Positions 33,221 to 45,378 are shown, counted from the first letter of the stretch. The stretch is DNA of 64,000 bases from Fragilaria crotonensis (GCA_022925895.1 JAKSYS010000147.1:41668-105667), one strand, 5' to 3'. Numbers and translations are program-made. The notes: a model not told the origin generated them from the sequence alone.

Positions 33221-33969
33221 GGAAAACAACGTTGGTGGCAACGTAAAGCAAAATGTTATCTAGTGCCTCCAACCGAATGAGAACGACAGAGGGGTTGCGT
33301 GAGTGTGGTGATGTGAGTTGTGCCACCGATGGGCTGAAGCCTGAAGGATAAAGCACTGTTGCTTGTACAATGGGTGTAGCAGTACCTGTTACTATAGTAT
33401 TGAGGATTGAGGCTCGAAATCTGAAGACTCCAATCGACAGTCCAACCTCCAACGTAATCTGCGGTAGAACTTGTACTCGGAGTTCCAGGTACAGTTTCAA
33501 AGGACACCAACGCTACGTATTCCAGTGCTACCCGGTACTGTAGTACTCGAAGTACGTAATCTACTTCGAGTTCCCCTCCATCCACTGCATGTCCTCTGTC
33601 CTCGGCAGTACTTGTACCAGTGCTCGTTGTCCATATTTTGGCAGCTTCTGATGAGAGGTGTTGTGATTTTGGATGTGGAAGCTAGAGCGGTAGTCGCAAG
33701 TTGCTGAACCATCATAGTCCGCTACGTCCTTTATCCTATACTGGACTTCCCTATTGTTACTCTCTAATCGGATTCACCAAATCAACCAAGGACGCAATTA
33801 AGTTACACATTAGAGTGGCTCGCCTTTCGAGACCAAATCCTTCTTTTCGAAATCCCGCAGATATAATGGTCGCAAGTCGATAGGGACGTACTAAGGTACT
33901 GGATCGGATGTACCTTGAGGTGTCAAGAAGTTTGCATCCCACCCGTTTCAATTGACAAAAGTGCCAGCA
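33221..33969. other. Intergenic, GTAC-rich in part
   Basis: Between U2AF2 and the 3' end of SPC25, both on the minus strand. GTAC words cluster at 33465-33625. No gene is seen. Confidence 0.45.
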
Positions 33970-34815
33970 TCACACTGTCGCTGAGAAGGCACGACGCATA
34001 CCCAGCATAAATGCAGAAAGGTCATCTGATTCATTGAGCTGCTTCACCAAACGGTCCAACGTGTCTTCGTCCAAATCACGGCACTCGTCAACCTCATAGA
34101 CGTCGTCGGCATTAGCAGTCAAGACAAATGAAAAGCACCTCTTAGGGTCGCCTGCGTCCAACTGTGTAAAGGAGAAGCTATCATACCTCGCCAATGAGCG
34201 AGCGCTTCATCATGAATGGAAAAATGGGATAGATTTTTTACGTACCGTAAGCCGTTTCCCTTGGCCTTGACGAAATCAAAGCCAAGGTACTTGTAGTTGA
34301 TGATGCCACGCGTCAAATCGTCCACTGTCGTATTTTTTGATTCCTCAACGCGAGCTTTGTGATCCATGGCCTCCTCAGCCTTGATGCGGCAGAGTCTTTC
34401 TTCCTCTCGAAGTTCTATTACATGGTTTGGGACGTTGTGAGCAGAGACGAATCAAGCGTTGAATGTAGCAGCAATCGTTACATGCGTTTTACTCACCTTC
34501 AACTGTCAATTCTTGTTTTCTAGCTTCTTCTTGCAACGTTCTGACACGTTCCTCCAACAGAGTTTTATTCACACTGAGTTGCTCTCGTCTCTGCGTAATA
34601 CCCTCCTCTGAGGATAAGCCCCGCTCTGATTGGACGGCCTTGAGCGTCTCTTTCTGAGCCTGGATTTGTTCTTCTTCTTGTGCCAACGTCTTGTGGTACT
34701 CTTCCACATCCTTATCCACCTCTGACTTCTTGCGTTCGACATAATCAATCAATTTAAGGCGAGAGGATGCCAAAGTCTCCAGGAGATTGGTGGTGAAGCG
34801 TTCGTGAGGCGGCAT
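33970..34815 (-). CDS. SPC25: Kinetochore protein SPC25, three exons
   Basis: Exons 34497-34815, 34246-34414 and 33970-34186 join in frame to 234 residues. The introns are 82 bp (GTGAGT...ATAG) and 59 bp (GTACGT...GCGAG). Residues 15-125 form a long coiled coil (KKSEVDKDVEEYHKTLAQEEEQIQAQ). The C-terminal globular domain reads YKYLGFDFVKAKGNGLR, then YDSFSFTQLDAGDPKRCFSFVL, and ends LVKQLNESDDLSAFMLGMRRAF, matching the SPC25 family. SPC25 pairs with SPC24 in the NDC80 complex that links kinetochores to microtubules. The length is typical. It shares a divergent upstream region with the lipase maturation factor gene. Confidence 0.9.
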
Positions 34816-35045
34816 GGTGAACCTGATGATAGAAGGAAAAACGATGAGAAACTGGGAAAACAAGAGTGCAGGTATAACGGTTATTTTTGAAAATTATCGT
34901 CTGGCCTTCGCTGGTTTTCACTTCGGAATGTGCGAACCTTTTGCGAACTCATCCATGACCATGACACCCCAGCACCCAGCACACATAGACTGATTTGGAG
35001 TACTGGTACCCCTACAAGTGTTATGGTCGCTCGATACCATTGACC
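34816..35045. promoter_or_regulatory. Shared divergent promoter region of SPC25 and the LMF-like gene
   Basis: Only 230 bp separate the two opposed start codons, so both core promoters and 5' leaders must lie within it. No clear TATA box is seen. Confidence 0.6.
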
Positions 35046-37064
35046 ATGACGAACACTATTGGCGCCGACAAGTCCAACTATTCCGCAGTCGTTCTTCGCT
35101 CTCTCTTTCTCTCCTGTTTGGGTTTGATTCATCTTATAGCATTTTGGTCGTACTACGCCCAATTTCCTGGTCTCCTTTCATCATCGGGGATTGAACCTGT
35201 TCATCGCTTGCTCCGCTACGCTGCACCCACACTTCATAGACAAGGTTACACAGATGATGACTCATTATGTGAACTTGTGGCAATTCTGGGCATGCTCGTA
35301 GGAGCCATCATAGGATCGGGACTTTGTCAGCACGGGATCCTGTTTGCATTGCAGGCAGCTCTCTACAGTCTCCTGGTCAGGACCGGGGGAAATTTTTACT
35401 CGTTTCAATGGGATACACTCCTGCTGGAAACGACAGCTATTACAGCCTTATCCTACGCACCTTGGCTAAGATTGCGGCCCAATTCAGCGTCTCCTTTGTC
35501 ACCATGGCCTCTAAGATTCTTGCTGTTCAAACTAATGTACATGAGCGGCGTTGTCAAACTCCAAGCTCGTTGTCCTACTTGGTTGAATATGACGGCACTG
35601 GAGTATCATTTTAGCACGCAGTGTCTCCCCGGCCCTCTGGCATGGCATGCTCAGCAGGTGCATCCATTTCTCTTGAGATGTGGCGTGGCTGTCACGTTGT
35701 GGGTGGAAATTCCTGGGACCATTCTTCTATTGATGCCGTTCGCCCCAATGCGTCGAACGGGAGCCATCTTGCAACTGTTACTGCAACTCTTCATCATCCT
35801 CACTGGAAGCTACAATTTTTTCAATCTCCTCACCATGACGCTATGCATACCCGTCATGGAGGACGCAACGTCGAGCCGCAAGGCATCGAAACGACACCTA
35901 TTTCTTTGTCACATTGCTTGTGGTATCTTCGCCTTATGGACTTTGCTATGCATGTTCGAGCTTTCCATCGTTAATCATGCTCTCAGCATCCGCCTTTTGA
36001 TGACTCCGCAAGAGATAGATCGCTATACTGATGCGCTTCTACCATTTGTTGTGTTTGGCCTCGTGACTGCCGTTGCTTTCCAGACATTGCGTCAATCAGC
36101 CTCTCACCGATCACCAAATACTGTCATTCACGGCATCGTATGCATTCTTGTGATTGGAATGACAGCCCTCCCCTTCTTTTCCCTGACACAGACTCTGCAG
36201 AGACGTGGCTTTGTCGGCTCGACAACATTCTTTGCGCCATTGTACCAAGAATACGCTCGACCTTACCACCTGTCCAATGGCTATGGTCTGTTTCGTCGAA
36301 TGACGGGAGTCGGTGCTTCACCAGACGGCGTAGTCGGTTGGGCAGGTCTCCCGCCCTCGCTTGTGGAACGACCTGAAATAATCCTCGAGGCACAGTTGGA
36401 GAATGGAGAATGGCAGGAGCTAAACTTTCGTTGGAAGCCCGGAAATGTAACCTCCCTTCCCCGACAAGTAGCACCCCATCAACCACGACTGGACTGGCAA
36501 ATGTGGTTTGCAGCGCTCGGTCAGCTCAATCACAATCCGTGGTTCATCCACTTGATTAAGAAATTGTTGGACGGCTGTGAACCAGTCTGGGATTTGTTGG
36601 GTGATCCCCTTGCAAGCGAACGCAAGGTGCAGCGGATTCGAGCCAAGTTATATCATTATGATTTCACTCGAATCAAGACAGATTGGAGCACGAAACTTCC
36701 TGGCGCTCATGTTTTACCAGGAAATGGGACTTTCTGGTCCTCAATTCTAACCTTGCAACCGGAGACTGTTTGGTCTCGAACACTGTCCCATGAGTACATG
36801 GGACCCGTTGAGGTTGGTAATCCATCCATAACCGAGTATGTCAAGGCGCATGGGTACATGAGTGTTTGTGTGGATGCAAAACGTCGCTGCGAACAAGACG
36901 GAAATGCATTGTGCTGGGTCGCTAAAACTATTCGAAGTCATCAACTCCATTTGCTCTTTCCGCTGCTGTTTGTAATGCTCTCAGCTACTACCGTCCGACG
37001 AAGGTTATTAGATAGGCGAGCAAACGCCTTCGTCAATGTCCCGACGCACGAGAAACATGATTAG
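35046..37064 (+). CDS. Lipase maturation factor family membrane protein
   Basis: A 672-residue protein from the ATG at 35046; the in-frame TTG upstream is not needed. The N-terminal two-thirds hold about eight hydrophobic segments. Conserved LMF features are FYSFQWDTLLLETTAI, LRFLLFKLMYMSGVVKLQARCPTW, ALEYHFSTQCLPGPLAWHAQQ, VTLWVEIPGTILLLMP, NFFNLLTMTLCI and, after the last helices, LFRRMTGVG...PHQPRLDWQMWFAALG...NPWF. In animals LMF1 acts in the ER to help lipase dimers fold; a similar ER role in diatoms is inferred only. Intronless and intact. It converges with the myosin tail, with a 36-bp gap. Confidence 0.9.
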   Translation: MTNTIGADKSNYSAVVLRSLFLSCLGLIHLIAFWSYYAQFPGLLSSSGIEPVHRLLRYAAPTLHRQGYTDDDSLCELVAILGMLVGAIIGSGLCQHGILFALQAALYSLLVRTGGNFYSFQWDTLLLETTAITALSYAPWLRLRPNSASPLSPWPLRFLLFKLMYMSGVVKLQARCPTWLNMTALEYHFSTQCLPGPLAWHAQQVHPFLLRCGVAVTLWVEIPGTILLLMPFAPMRRTGAILQLLLQLFIILTGSYNFFNLLTMTLCIPVMEDATSSRKASKRHLFLCHIACGIFALWTLLCMFELSIVNHALSIRLLMTPQEIDRYTDALLPFVVFGLVTAVAFQTLRQSASHRSPNTVIHGIVCILVIGMTALPFFSLTQTLQRRGFVGSTTFFAPLYQEYARPYHLSNGYGLFRRMTGVGASPDGVVGWAGLPPSLVERPEIILEAQLENGEWQELNFRWKPGNVTSLPRQVAPHQPRLDWQMWFAALGQLNHNPWFIHLIKKLLDGCEPVWDLLGDPLASERKVQRIRAKLYHYDFTRIKTDWSTKLPGAHVLPGNGTFWSSILTLQPETVWSRTLSHEYMGPVEVGNPSITEYVKAHGYMSVCVDAKRRCEQDGNALCWVAKTIRSHQLHLLFPLLFVMLSATTVRRRLLDRRANAFVNVPTHEKHD

Positions 37065-37100
37065 ACCTCTATCTGGACTTCGAAACATTAAAATATGTAT

Positions 37101-38423
37101 TTAACCACTCATCAAATTCATCTTCTCGCATTCGACCATTACGAGCCTGGAATTGAGGCGGTCATTCTGATCTCGGAGGTCCTCATTGTCCATGAGCAAT
37201 GTCTCCAGCTTCTTACTGAGCTGCATAATCAGTTTGGAATCATTTGATTGGATTCTATCCTTCTCTGCTGATTCGGATAAGACCGACTCGAGCTTTCCAC
37301 CCATGTTCATCAGATCGTCTTCCTTCTCCTTAAGGTCTTCTTGCCCTTGAAGAAGCAGCAACAATAGACGATCGTACGCTTCGCGCTCTCTATTAATGGC
37401 GTTGTGCACTTCCGACAGTGGCACCAAAACTTCATCCTCGGCATCAGCGTCATCCTCGGCCTGGTGCAATGTAGAAATGCTGACACCTTCGTATATCTGC
37501 ATGTCCGCAAGAATAGATCGAAGTCCATTCAGCACGTCATTTCTGGCACCGCGAGACTTGAACTTGAAGATGTATGAACGGTATGCAGCTTCAGGCGTCG
37601 GAGTAGCCTTGATCGTCAAGAAGAGACTGGATTGCAAATTGTCATTCTTAGCTTTCTTGCCACCTGTCTTGGTTTTCGACGACGATGGAAGTTCCGCGTG
37701 ATCATATCCGGAACACCCGGCCTTGACCTCCAGAATGTCGTAGAGAGAAAGTGGCTCCAAGGCATTCTTGTCAGCACGGTGGCGTCCAATGGCTTTGCTA
37801 ATGTACCCTCCTCTCAAAGTGAAGGCAAGAACTGCCTGCACAAACAACTCGCCGCGGCGGTGTAGCCGGACAGTCACAGCAGTAGACTTAAGCCCGAACT
37901 CATCCTTCTCCTCTCCACCGAGTTCGACCTTGCGACTGAGCTGCCACATCGTGACATCGATGCCTTCTTCTAGCAGGCCACTAAAGCGCTTCATCTTGAT
38001 CTCAAAACGATCAACCTCGTCACGGAGCAATTCCTCTCGCTCCTTTCTATTTCTCACTTCCACTTTCCATCCCACAGAAATGACCTGCTCTTCGTCCTTC
38101 TCTTCTGCTCGAGTGAACCCGCGTCTAATCATTGGGAGGTACTCGCTTGGGGATTTCAATAGGAAACTTCTTCGGTTGTCAGGCTGCACCTTCTCGGAGG
38201 CGAATACATGATTGTCTTTGGCTTGGATACCTAATTTGTCTAAGGCATTGACAACTTCTGGCGTGACAGACTGCTCCTTGATCAGTTTCAGTTCCGCTTC
38301 CTCTTGCTTCCTGAAGGTTGTCTGTGGAGTTTCAGGGAGTGCTGCATCATCTTGCAGATCCTCAGCTCCGGTGACCTCAGGTGCCAATGGTGGGTAATCA
38401 AATCATTTTGTTCCACGCCAGTG
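37101..38423 (-). CDS. Probable C-terminal exon of the adjacent myosin: PH-like domain and coiled-coil tail
   Basis: The open frame 37101-38387 has no ATG for about 85 codons, which argues that it is an internal or last exon. A PH-like domain lies around residues 95-290 (SVGWKVEVRNR, ELFVQAVLAFTLRGGYISK, LSLYDILEVKAG, SLFLTIKATPTPEAAYRSYIFKFKS, ARNDVLNGLRSIL). A coiled coil follows (REREAYDRLLLLLLQGQEDLKEKEDDL...KKLETLLMDNEDLRDQNDRLNSRL). A good acceptor (TTTGCTCCCTCCACAG, exon from 38423) fits the donor at 38845 in phase, giving STGVEQNDLITH. One base near the CCATTGG at about 38390 must change to enter this frame. If joined, it gives the myosin a lipid-binding tail. Confidence 0.6.
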
Positions 38424-38845
38424 CTGTGGAGGGAGCAAATAAATGAGTTAGATGCAGTTGAATAATGCCAAAGTAATCGATCAACAGCAACACTAAGCGA
38501 TGTATAAACAATTATGTAAACAATGCATCACTTCTCCTATCTTGGTCGAGATCCATTCTAGGCCAAGATGGTAGAACGACGCTCTAGGCCCACTCCGGTT
38601 GGCCTAGGTCGATATTGTAGGCGACACCTTTGTGGAGCTGCCTCAACGCAAACAGCGCAATCCGAGCCGACGAACGCCTCCTCATCACAAGTGGAATGCA
38701 ACTAATGATCGTCAACAGCAACACGAGAACTACGAGCATGTACCTGGACAGAGGTCATGCAGGTATTGGATGAGCACGGCAAAGAATCAATGTACCAAAC
38801 AAATAACCCCGCAACGACACGACTCGCCGAACAAAAAGTACGAAC

Positions 38846-41800
38846 CTTGTGATGTCCATATCGTCATCGATCTCCTCTTCCCCTTCAGAAATCACGGCAG
38901 GGTGAACAGGTTTCGCGGGTGGCAATTCCAACTGCTGTGCCAACAAAGCGTCAAGATCGGAATCCTTCAATTGCACACCATTAAGGTTCGCACGGAGTCG
39001 GATAATTTCTCCATCAGCTTCTCTACGATGCTTCCTCTCGGCTAGCAGCTCGTCTTCAAGTCTTGCGATCAATTTCTTTTGTTCTGCAAGGGCCTCTTGG
39101 TCCAAGTAGCTTCCAGGAAGATCCGGCATCATTACTGCCTCGTCAATGCTAGGAATCTTTTTATGCGCCACACTAGCTCTCGGCGATGAAGGCTGACGAC
39201 GAGGACTAGATGGAGACGGCGGAGCACTAGTCCGCCTGGAAGCCGCTGCTGCTGCTGCAACCTGAACTTCTTGGCTGTAAGACTGCTGCAATTGATTCTT
39301 CTCTTTCTCGAAAGCCTCCTTCTGTTTGGCCATTTTAGCTTCGAGCTCTTTTACAATTTCTCTCTCTTTTTCAAGCTGAAGTTCCAACTTCTTGATGCGA
39401 CTTTCAAGTAGCTCAATTTGTTGCTTTTTCTTGAGCATCGCCTGTTCGCTTTCTTTGCTAGCCGACGCCGATTGCGCTTGAGCGGCAAGCATGGCCTTGA
39501 GACTCGCCATTTCCATCTTCAGTTTCTCATTGTTTTGCTTCAACTTTCCTACGTCCTTCTGTTCACGCTTCAACTCGTTGTAAATAAAGGTAGCCACACG
39601 AACGCGATGTCTGCACTGCAACGCGAGAACAGCCGACTTGAGCTTGTTGTATACTGTACGCTTCTTGAGCATGCGAACGTGCGTCTGGATCTTGACGGAT
39701 GCCAGCGTTCTGCGAGTTGCATGCCCACGGCAGAAGCCTTGAAATCGGACAGTCCCCCTCCTCATTACGCCGTAACGACGACGAACAAGTTGCATGCGGA
39801 AGTTGTTGGTGAGGAGCTGGCCAGCGACTTGCTTTCGGAGCGTCCACCAGCGTTCGCGTCCTTTACAACCACGGTAAAACCTCTGCACCGACAAAACAGC
39901 ATCGCTGAGGATGAGATATTTTCTCATCTCGCGCATTCCACGCATCCAGCTCTGCATGATAGTGGCACATGCATGCTGGTGGAAGACACGATGCGCCTCG
40001 AGCGCATCGTGCGGTGGCTTTCTCATAAATACCTTGGTATTACCAAGTTGCACATCGGTTTTCGGGAAATTGATAGGGTGCGGCTGGTGTTGCATTCTTC
40101 GAATTTTTTCTGACCTGGAGATTCCTTTCTCGTGCGGATCCAGTTTACCACCGCATGCCACTAACTTCGCCATGTGCTTCTTGCTCTCTTCCAAGACAAC
40201 GTCGACCAACTTAATACACAACTTTTGAGGATCGCCACCATCCATGCTCCACGGGAGAACACTTTCATTGACGGTGGGGAGCAACATTCTGTATCGCTGG
40301 AAGAATTGCTCGTGGACGAGACGAACAGGATACCCCAGACGTGCCACTCGTACGGCCTCTAACACTCCGCCGTAACGGAGCTGCTCTGTCAGTCGTTTTC
40401 TGACAAGTACCTGAGGTTTGGCTGCGTCGTTAGGCTTTAAGCAACGAATGTAGTGCGGATCAGTGAGTTCAACGTTTTCAATGAGACTGGTAAGCTGCTC
40501 TTTGAATTGCTGGCCGACAGTCTTTGACTTGGAGCTGCCTCCTTTCGCACCCGCGGCCTCGGCAGTAGCGGCTTTCTGAACGGCGTAGACATCCTTCACA
40601 ATCTGACTCGGTGCCGCTTCAAACATGCTTTGAGCTGTAAGAGGAATTTCGTCCTTGTTCTTTTCCATGAAACCAGTTTCAGCTGAGTAAGCAACCAGAC
40701 CAGCGAAGTGACGAATGGAGAAGATTGATTTGGACTTCTGCACCGGCTCGGCGTGAAATCTAGTGTTCTCAGAAATGGTTTGGTTCTTGTTCGGAAGGTA
40801 GTGGTCGTACATTCTCTTAGCGTAATTCCTGTCGTTACCACCAGGAAGGCGACATTCATCATCGAGCATGGCAAGCACACCAGTTGCCTTCATTTGTATC
40901 GTATCCAAACAATCCTGGTTGTCAGGAAACTCAATGAAAGCCCACTGAATCTGTTCGCGCTCGTATTCCGCTTGTTCCAACTTGAAAATGAACTTGTTAA
41001 ATTGTTGTTGAAGAGCTTCGTTTGTGAAATTGATACACAGCTGTTCGAATGAGTTGATGGCAAAGCATTCGAACCCGAAGATATCCAAGACACCGGTTGA
41101 TGAACGAATGTCGCTATCGTTTTCCCAACCAATACTTTTGTTGACTTGGGCAACAATCCAAAGGAAGACAGCCCCATAGAGGGTCTTGGCAAGCGCATCA
41201 CGCGCATCGTTCGATCTTTCGGGGGTCAATTTTGTGCGAATCTCCTGCCCTCTCGCGAAAATGATACGTTCTGTGAGTGCAGTCTCAAGCATGCCGAAGT
41301 CAACACCCATCAAACGGGCAGCGGTGGCCAAGCCGTCCTTGTCTCCCACAACGGAAGCATTGACACCATCCATGTCTTGACCTTCAAACTGAATTTGTCC
41401 AAGATGCAAGATACCGGCCACCATCGAAAGGATGCTATCAATTGTATCGGTGGCCCACCCTAGACCCTTCATACCTTCAATCGTCTCCTTCAGACATTCC
41501 TCATCAGAGTATCCACGCGGATGAGGCGCGCCTCCTTGCCCTGTATAATGGAAGAAATTTGGCAATTCAAGACCATGCGTCAGGCCTTCATGAAATTCCC
41601 AGGCTTTCTTTTGTTCATCGTTCGCACCACGAAGTAGTTGATAGAAAATATGATAGTTGCGTTCTCCACTGGCATGAAATGCCACGCGAACCTTTTCAAG
41701 CAAATACGTCTGTACCTTGGCACCCATCAAGTGGCCTGCCCTGCTGAAGCCCAGTTCAATAAATTTTCCAAATCGCGATGAATTGTCATTTCGTAGTGTT

Positions 41801-42580
41801 CGCGCATTTCCAAAAGCCTCCAGAACCGGGTTCGATTGCAAGACGCGATCCATAATGGAGAGTTCACCTTCCTTAACTTGACTCGCACTGCCGCCGGCTC
41901 CCAACGTTGTCAAGTAGAGCATGACAATCTTGGTGGATTCGGTTTTTCCGGCGCCGGATTCTCCGGAAATGAGAATCGATTGAGACTTGCGCGCTTCCGA
42001 CATCATTTGACGGTAGGCGCGGTCAGCAATAGCATAGACGTGAGGTCCGAGGGTGGTGTCCGAGTCTCCGAGGCCTTGGGATCTCAAAAGACCTTCGCGG
42101 CGATAAGATTCCAATATTGGCTGGAGACAACAAGTGCGTTAGGGTGAGAATTGGAAGATTCCAAGGCAACCGCGAATCCGAAATCAATGTCCGATGACTT
42201 ACACTTGTGTATAGATTAAGGCGCTGAAAAGGATTGACAGCAATCAAAATTGGACCTGTCCACGTATAAATTTTTCCATCAAAGAATCGCTCCGAGACCG
42301 CATGAAGCAAGGCGGGTTCATGCAAATGCGGCAACGTAATCAAGTCATCGTCACGTCCTTCTGCCTTTTCTTGAGCTGACAATTTGGTGTTGGCAAGTTC
42401 AATGCCATGGTACTTCTGAGACGATTCCTTGTCAGTATTGATGGGACGCTCTATCTTGTTGGCAGGCTTGTCGACTTGAAACAAGAAAATAGAGTTGTCA
42501 TCCTTCTTGATCACTTCGGCTAACAACCACGCGTCGTCACCGACGGTATCTGTGCACCACACATGTGCTCCAGCCTCCAT
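38846..42580 (-). CDS. Unconventional myosin heavy chain, motor, IQ and coiled-coil regions
   Basis: Exon 1 (42203-42580, ATG at 42580) and exon 2 (38846-42120) are joined across an 82-bp intron (GTAAGT...CTCCAG), giving [14 protein letters not shown]. The motor has an SH3-like start ([15 protein letters not shown]), [13 protein letters not shown]-loop [12 protein letters not shown], switch [13 protein letters not shown], switch [11 protein letters not shown] and actin-binding-region motifs ([10 protein letters not shown]). Several IQ-like repeats follow ([41 protein letters not shown]), then a coiled coil to about residue 990 and an acidic end [12 protein letters not shown]. The donor at 38845 leads to the tail exon. 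Myosins move along actin; diatom raphid motility and organelle transport are candidate roles. The class is not assignable here. Confidence 0.9.
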
Positions 42581-43499
42581 GTTTTCCAAATTGCTACCAC
42601 ACTCTCTATTGTCAAGCGTGCCCAGGAAGGCAAGGCGGAAGATATATCAACAGTGAGACCGATGCGGCTGCTAACAAGCAACAAGCAACGTTAAGGGCAC
42701 AAGTACGACGGAGTACACACGAAGAAAGTGGAAGGGACGACGTTTGGCGCCTTGGCTTGAGATGTCGATGTGTACGGGGGTACGGTGTCCATGGTACCAT
42801 GTGGCAACGATAGGAATTTCTACCTGCTGTGAGCTGCGTCACCTCCGTACCGGTCAAGGACAACTCCCTCCAGCAGGCCAACGACCTGACGATCTCAACG
42901 GCTCGCCTAAGATTGCGTCGTATTCAGACATGTATGGTCCATTGATCATGAAGTCCGGGTTTCATTGTCGATCGGACATCGCACCAGTTCATAATGCGTG
43001 ACTAAATCGAGTCCTGTGTATTTTGGATCCAACTCCTTCTCGCTTCTCGCAGGGAGCAGGCATAGCAGAATTTGTAACCGGGCAAGCGGCAAGACGTTGG
43101 GAAATACAAAAAAGGATACGCTGAAAGGGCCGGTGAAGGAAGTTCACAACTTCGTACAGTACCGGTACAATGTACTGTACCGGTACTAAAAGTGGTGAGT
43201 GGTGGTACCAAGTACTACAGTACGTAGTGCTAAGTGCTACTACATAAGTATACCAGTGTATGCGTACACGCTATCAGCTATCAGGCTATCAGCTATCAGC
43301 TTTCAGATTTGCATTTGGCATACTCGAGTGCTCGTATGCATACAGCATATATAAGCATATCACATTCGAGTGCCGACATACGAGTACAGTACGTGTCACA
43401 AGAAGATACAGAAACGCGCGTCCAAACTCCAGCCAAGATCATAAATCACATTTTCACGTTTCATATAGTTGACAACAGCATTCTCATTCCACGTCCACG
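42581..43499. other. Intergenic, partly GTAC-rich
   Basis: Divergent region between the myosin gene and the small plastid protein gene. A GTAC tract runs 43155-43260. At 43268-43305 there is a four-fold CTATCAG/CTTTCAG direct repeat. No gene is seen. Confidence 0.45.
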
Positions 43500-43922
43500 A
43501 TGAATCGAATCTTTGCAACGTTCCTCCTCCTCCTCCTCGCAATCGTCTTAACAACAAACGCCTTTGTTCTTCAACCTCCAGCATCTCGTGCTGCTACTGT
43601 CCGATTCGAAGCTCACAGCAATCGCTTGCTGGATCTGACTGCCATCGTTGCCATCACGGCATCGTCGCCTTTTGTTGCCCTGGCAGAAGAAGCTGACGGA
43701 TACGAATATGGAGCTGTGGATGCCCCAATTGGTATGTTCCGGAAATGTTACACAATACACTTATTCCTGCAATGTAGTATCTAATCCATCGTTATCTGGA
43801 AATCAATCTATGCAGGCATTGCCGTGGTAGGTGGTGTCTTGGCAGTGTTGACTGCCTTGTTGCCTCTTCTTCTTAAGGGAGGAGAAGAGGCCTTTGAAGA
43901 TGAAGGAAATGGACAAGGATAA
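43500..43922 (+). CDS. Small plastid thylakoid-type single-span membrane protein, two exons
   Basis: Exons 43500-43731 and 43816-43922 flank an 84-bp intron (GTATGT...TGCAG), giving 112 residues. A signal peptide (FATFLLLLLAIVLTTNA) ends in NAFVLQ, an ASAFAP-like plastid motif. A second hydrophobic segment ends in VALA-EE, like a thylakoid lumen cleavage site. The mature part is about 45 residues: EYGAVDAPIGIAVVGGVLAVLTALLPLLLKGGEEAFED, one membrane span flanked by conserved-looking ends. This layout is typical of small nucleus-encoded photosystem or cytochrome complex subunits, but I cannot name it. Confidence 0.75.
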
Positions 43923-44705
43923 GTGGGAAATAACAGCAGTGACACGTTAAAAAAGAAGAAGCGCTAAAGAAACGGGGACGGTCGATGAACTGACATAATG
44001 GACAAATTGTTCGCTACTCCCTCCGTTCCCTGAATCGCAAGAATATATACGTTGGCAACTACGCGGTATAGGAATAGTTTAAGGGAGGAGCTTTGTGTCA
44101 TTGTTTCATCCAATAAATTATCGTTGCGACCTTAAAAGGGGGTGATCGCATCATCGTACCTCAAATGACAAAACGAAACAAATCCGTATGGGTTTCGCGG
44201 AGCGAGGACAGTCGTTACGTTCTTTATGATAGAGTTCAGTCTTCCGAGCTGTACGACACCGCAGCTCTGCAGCATCGGCCAACAATCCTACCATTAAAAA
44301 TGGCATCTATGAATACGAAATACTAATACTCAATATCATCCGCGTTGGTACGTCATACCGGTACCAATACTGGCACAGTTCGAACAGTTGTTATGTTGGT
44401 GTCGCTCCCAATCACCTCAGTATGTACACACTACACACTATACGTACGTCGTACAGTATGTCTTTGTACTCCAGTATTTTCGTTTTTATCATACCCCGTA
44501 CCCCGTACATATTCCGTCTGCTTGAATGCGAGTATGCATACAATACAGTACAAGCGTACCTGGTACTTGCTTTTGTACTCTACACTCTACAATACCAGCC
44601 AAATGGCGAACTTCCATCTTCCATCCATTCCACATATCCTGATGAGCACACCATTGTCCTTTGCCGCAAGTGAGAGGTACGCTTAGATCATCTGATTCAG
44701 CCACA
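43923..44705. other. Intergenic
   Basis: 3' region of the plastid protein gene (AATAAA at 44112), then GTAC-rich sequence at 44345-44580. No gene is supported. Confidence 0.4.
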
Positions 44706-45221
44706 ATGCTTTCTATGTCGGCACGAACAGTACGATCCAGGATGGTGATGCGATCGACACGTCCTTCCACGCAAGCGCCATCGCCATCGCCATCGGACCC
44801 CTCCTTACCGCGAGGCTTTCATTCTTACCTCGATCGATTACAACCAGCGCCAACTGGTTCCAATCGAGGGGAAGTACCGCGGACACAACAGAGTCTTCGA
44901 CTCAAAACTTCGCATGCGCAGGGGCCACGACGCGAGGAAGTTGAGTGGGCGAAAGCTGGCTCAGACAACGACGACCGCGACGAAGGACCTGAGACGATTG
45001 CCTATCCTTCCATGATCTACAAGGATTTGATATGGACCCTTCCTTCCGAAGTCCGATCGGCCATGAAGTCAGATTCCACCTACTTTCACGGCCGCGATGG
45101 GATTGCGTGCCAGTGGACACCTCCGAGTGCTGTTTCAAGCCAGAATGAATCTATGGTGGCAGTTTTTACCAAGATTCAGAAAGAGCAACAGTTGCAAGAA
45201 GCTTTTGATGACTCTGAATGA
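44706..45221 (+). CDS. Hypothetical 171-residue protein
   Basis: The ATG at 44706 opens a frame of 172 codons. The first half is Ser/Pro/Arg-rich (STQAPSPSPSDPSLP) and the second half is more ordered (MIYKDLIWTLPSEVRSAMKSDSTYF). I recognise no domain. The spacing to the next features and the clear codon pattern support a gene. A short stretch similar to its CTTCC-GAAGTCCGAT coding segment (45043-45058) recurs just downstream (45288-45304), a hint of local duplication. Confidence 0.45.
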   Translation: MLSMSARTVRSRMVMRSTRPSTQAPSPSPSDPSLPRGFHSYLDRLQPAPTGSNRGEVPRTQQSLRLKTSHAQGPRREEVEWAKAGSDNDDRDEGPETIAYPSMIYKDLIWTLPSEVRSAMKSDSTYFHGRDGIACQWTPPSAVSSQNESMVAVFTKIQKEQQLQEAFDDSE

Positions 45222-45378
45222 GATGTTGGTTTCGTTGAATCCGGATAGCTTTTCAATCAAAATGCTGTCGATTCTCATCGGGGACGCTTCATCCGAAGTC
45301 CGATAGTACCCTTGGTCTGATCCCAGTGTTCCTGTACACGACGGAATTGCATGCTGCATTTAGTAACATCCCGAGGCC

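Noticed and set aside
35324-35974. Plus-strand ORFs in a second frame inside the LMF gene
   Set aside because: Shadow frames. The LMF frame carries the conserved motifs throughout.
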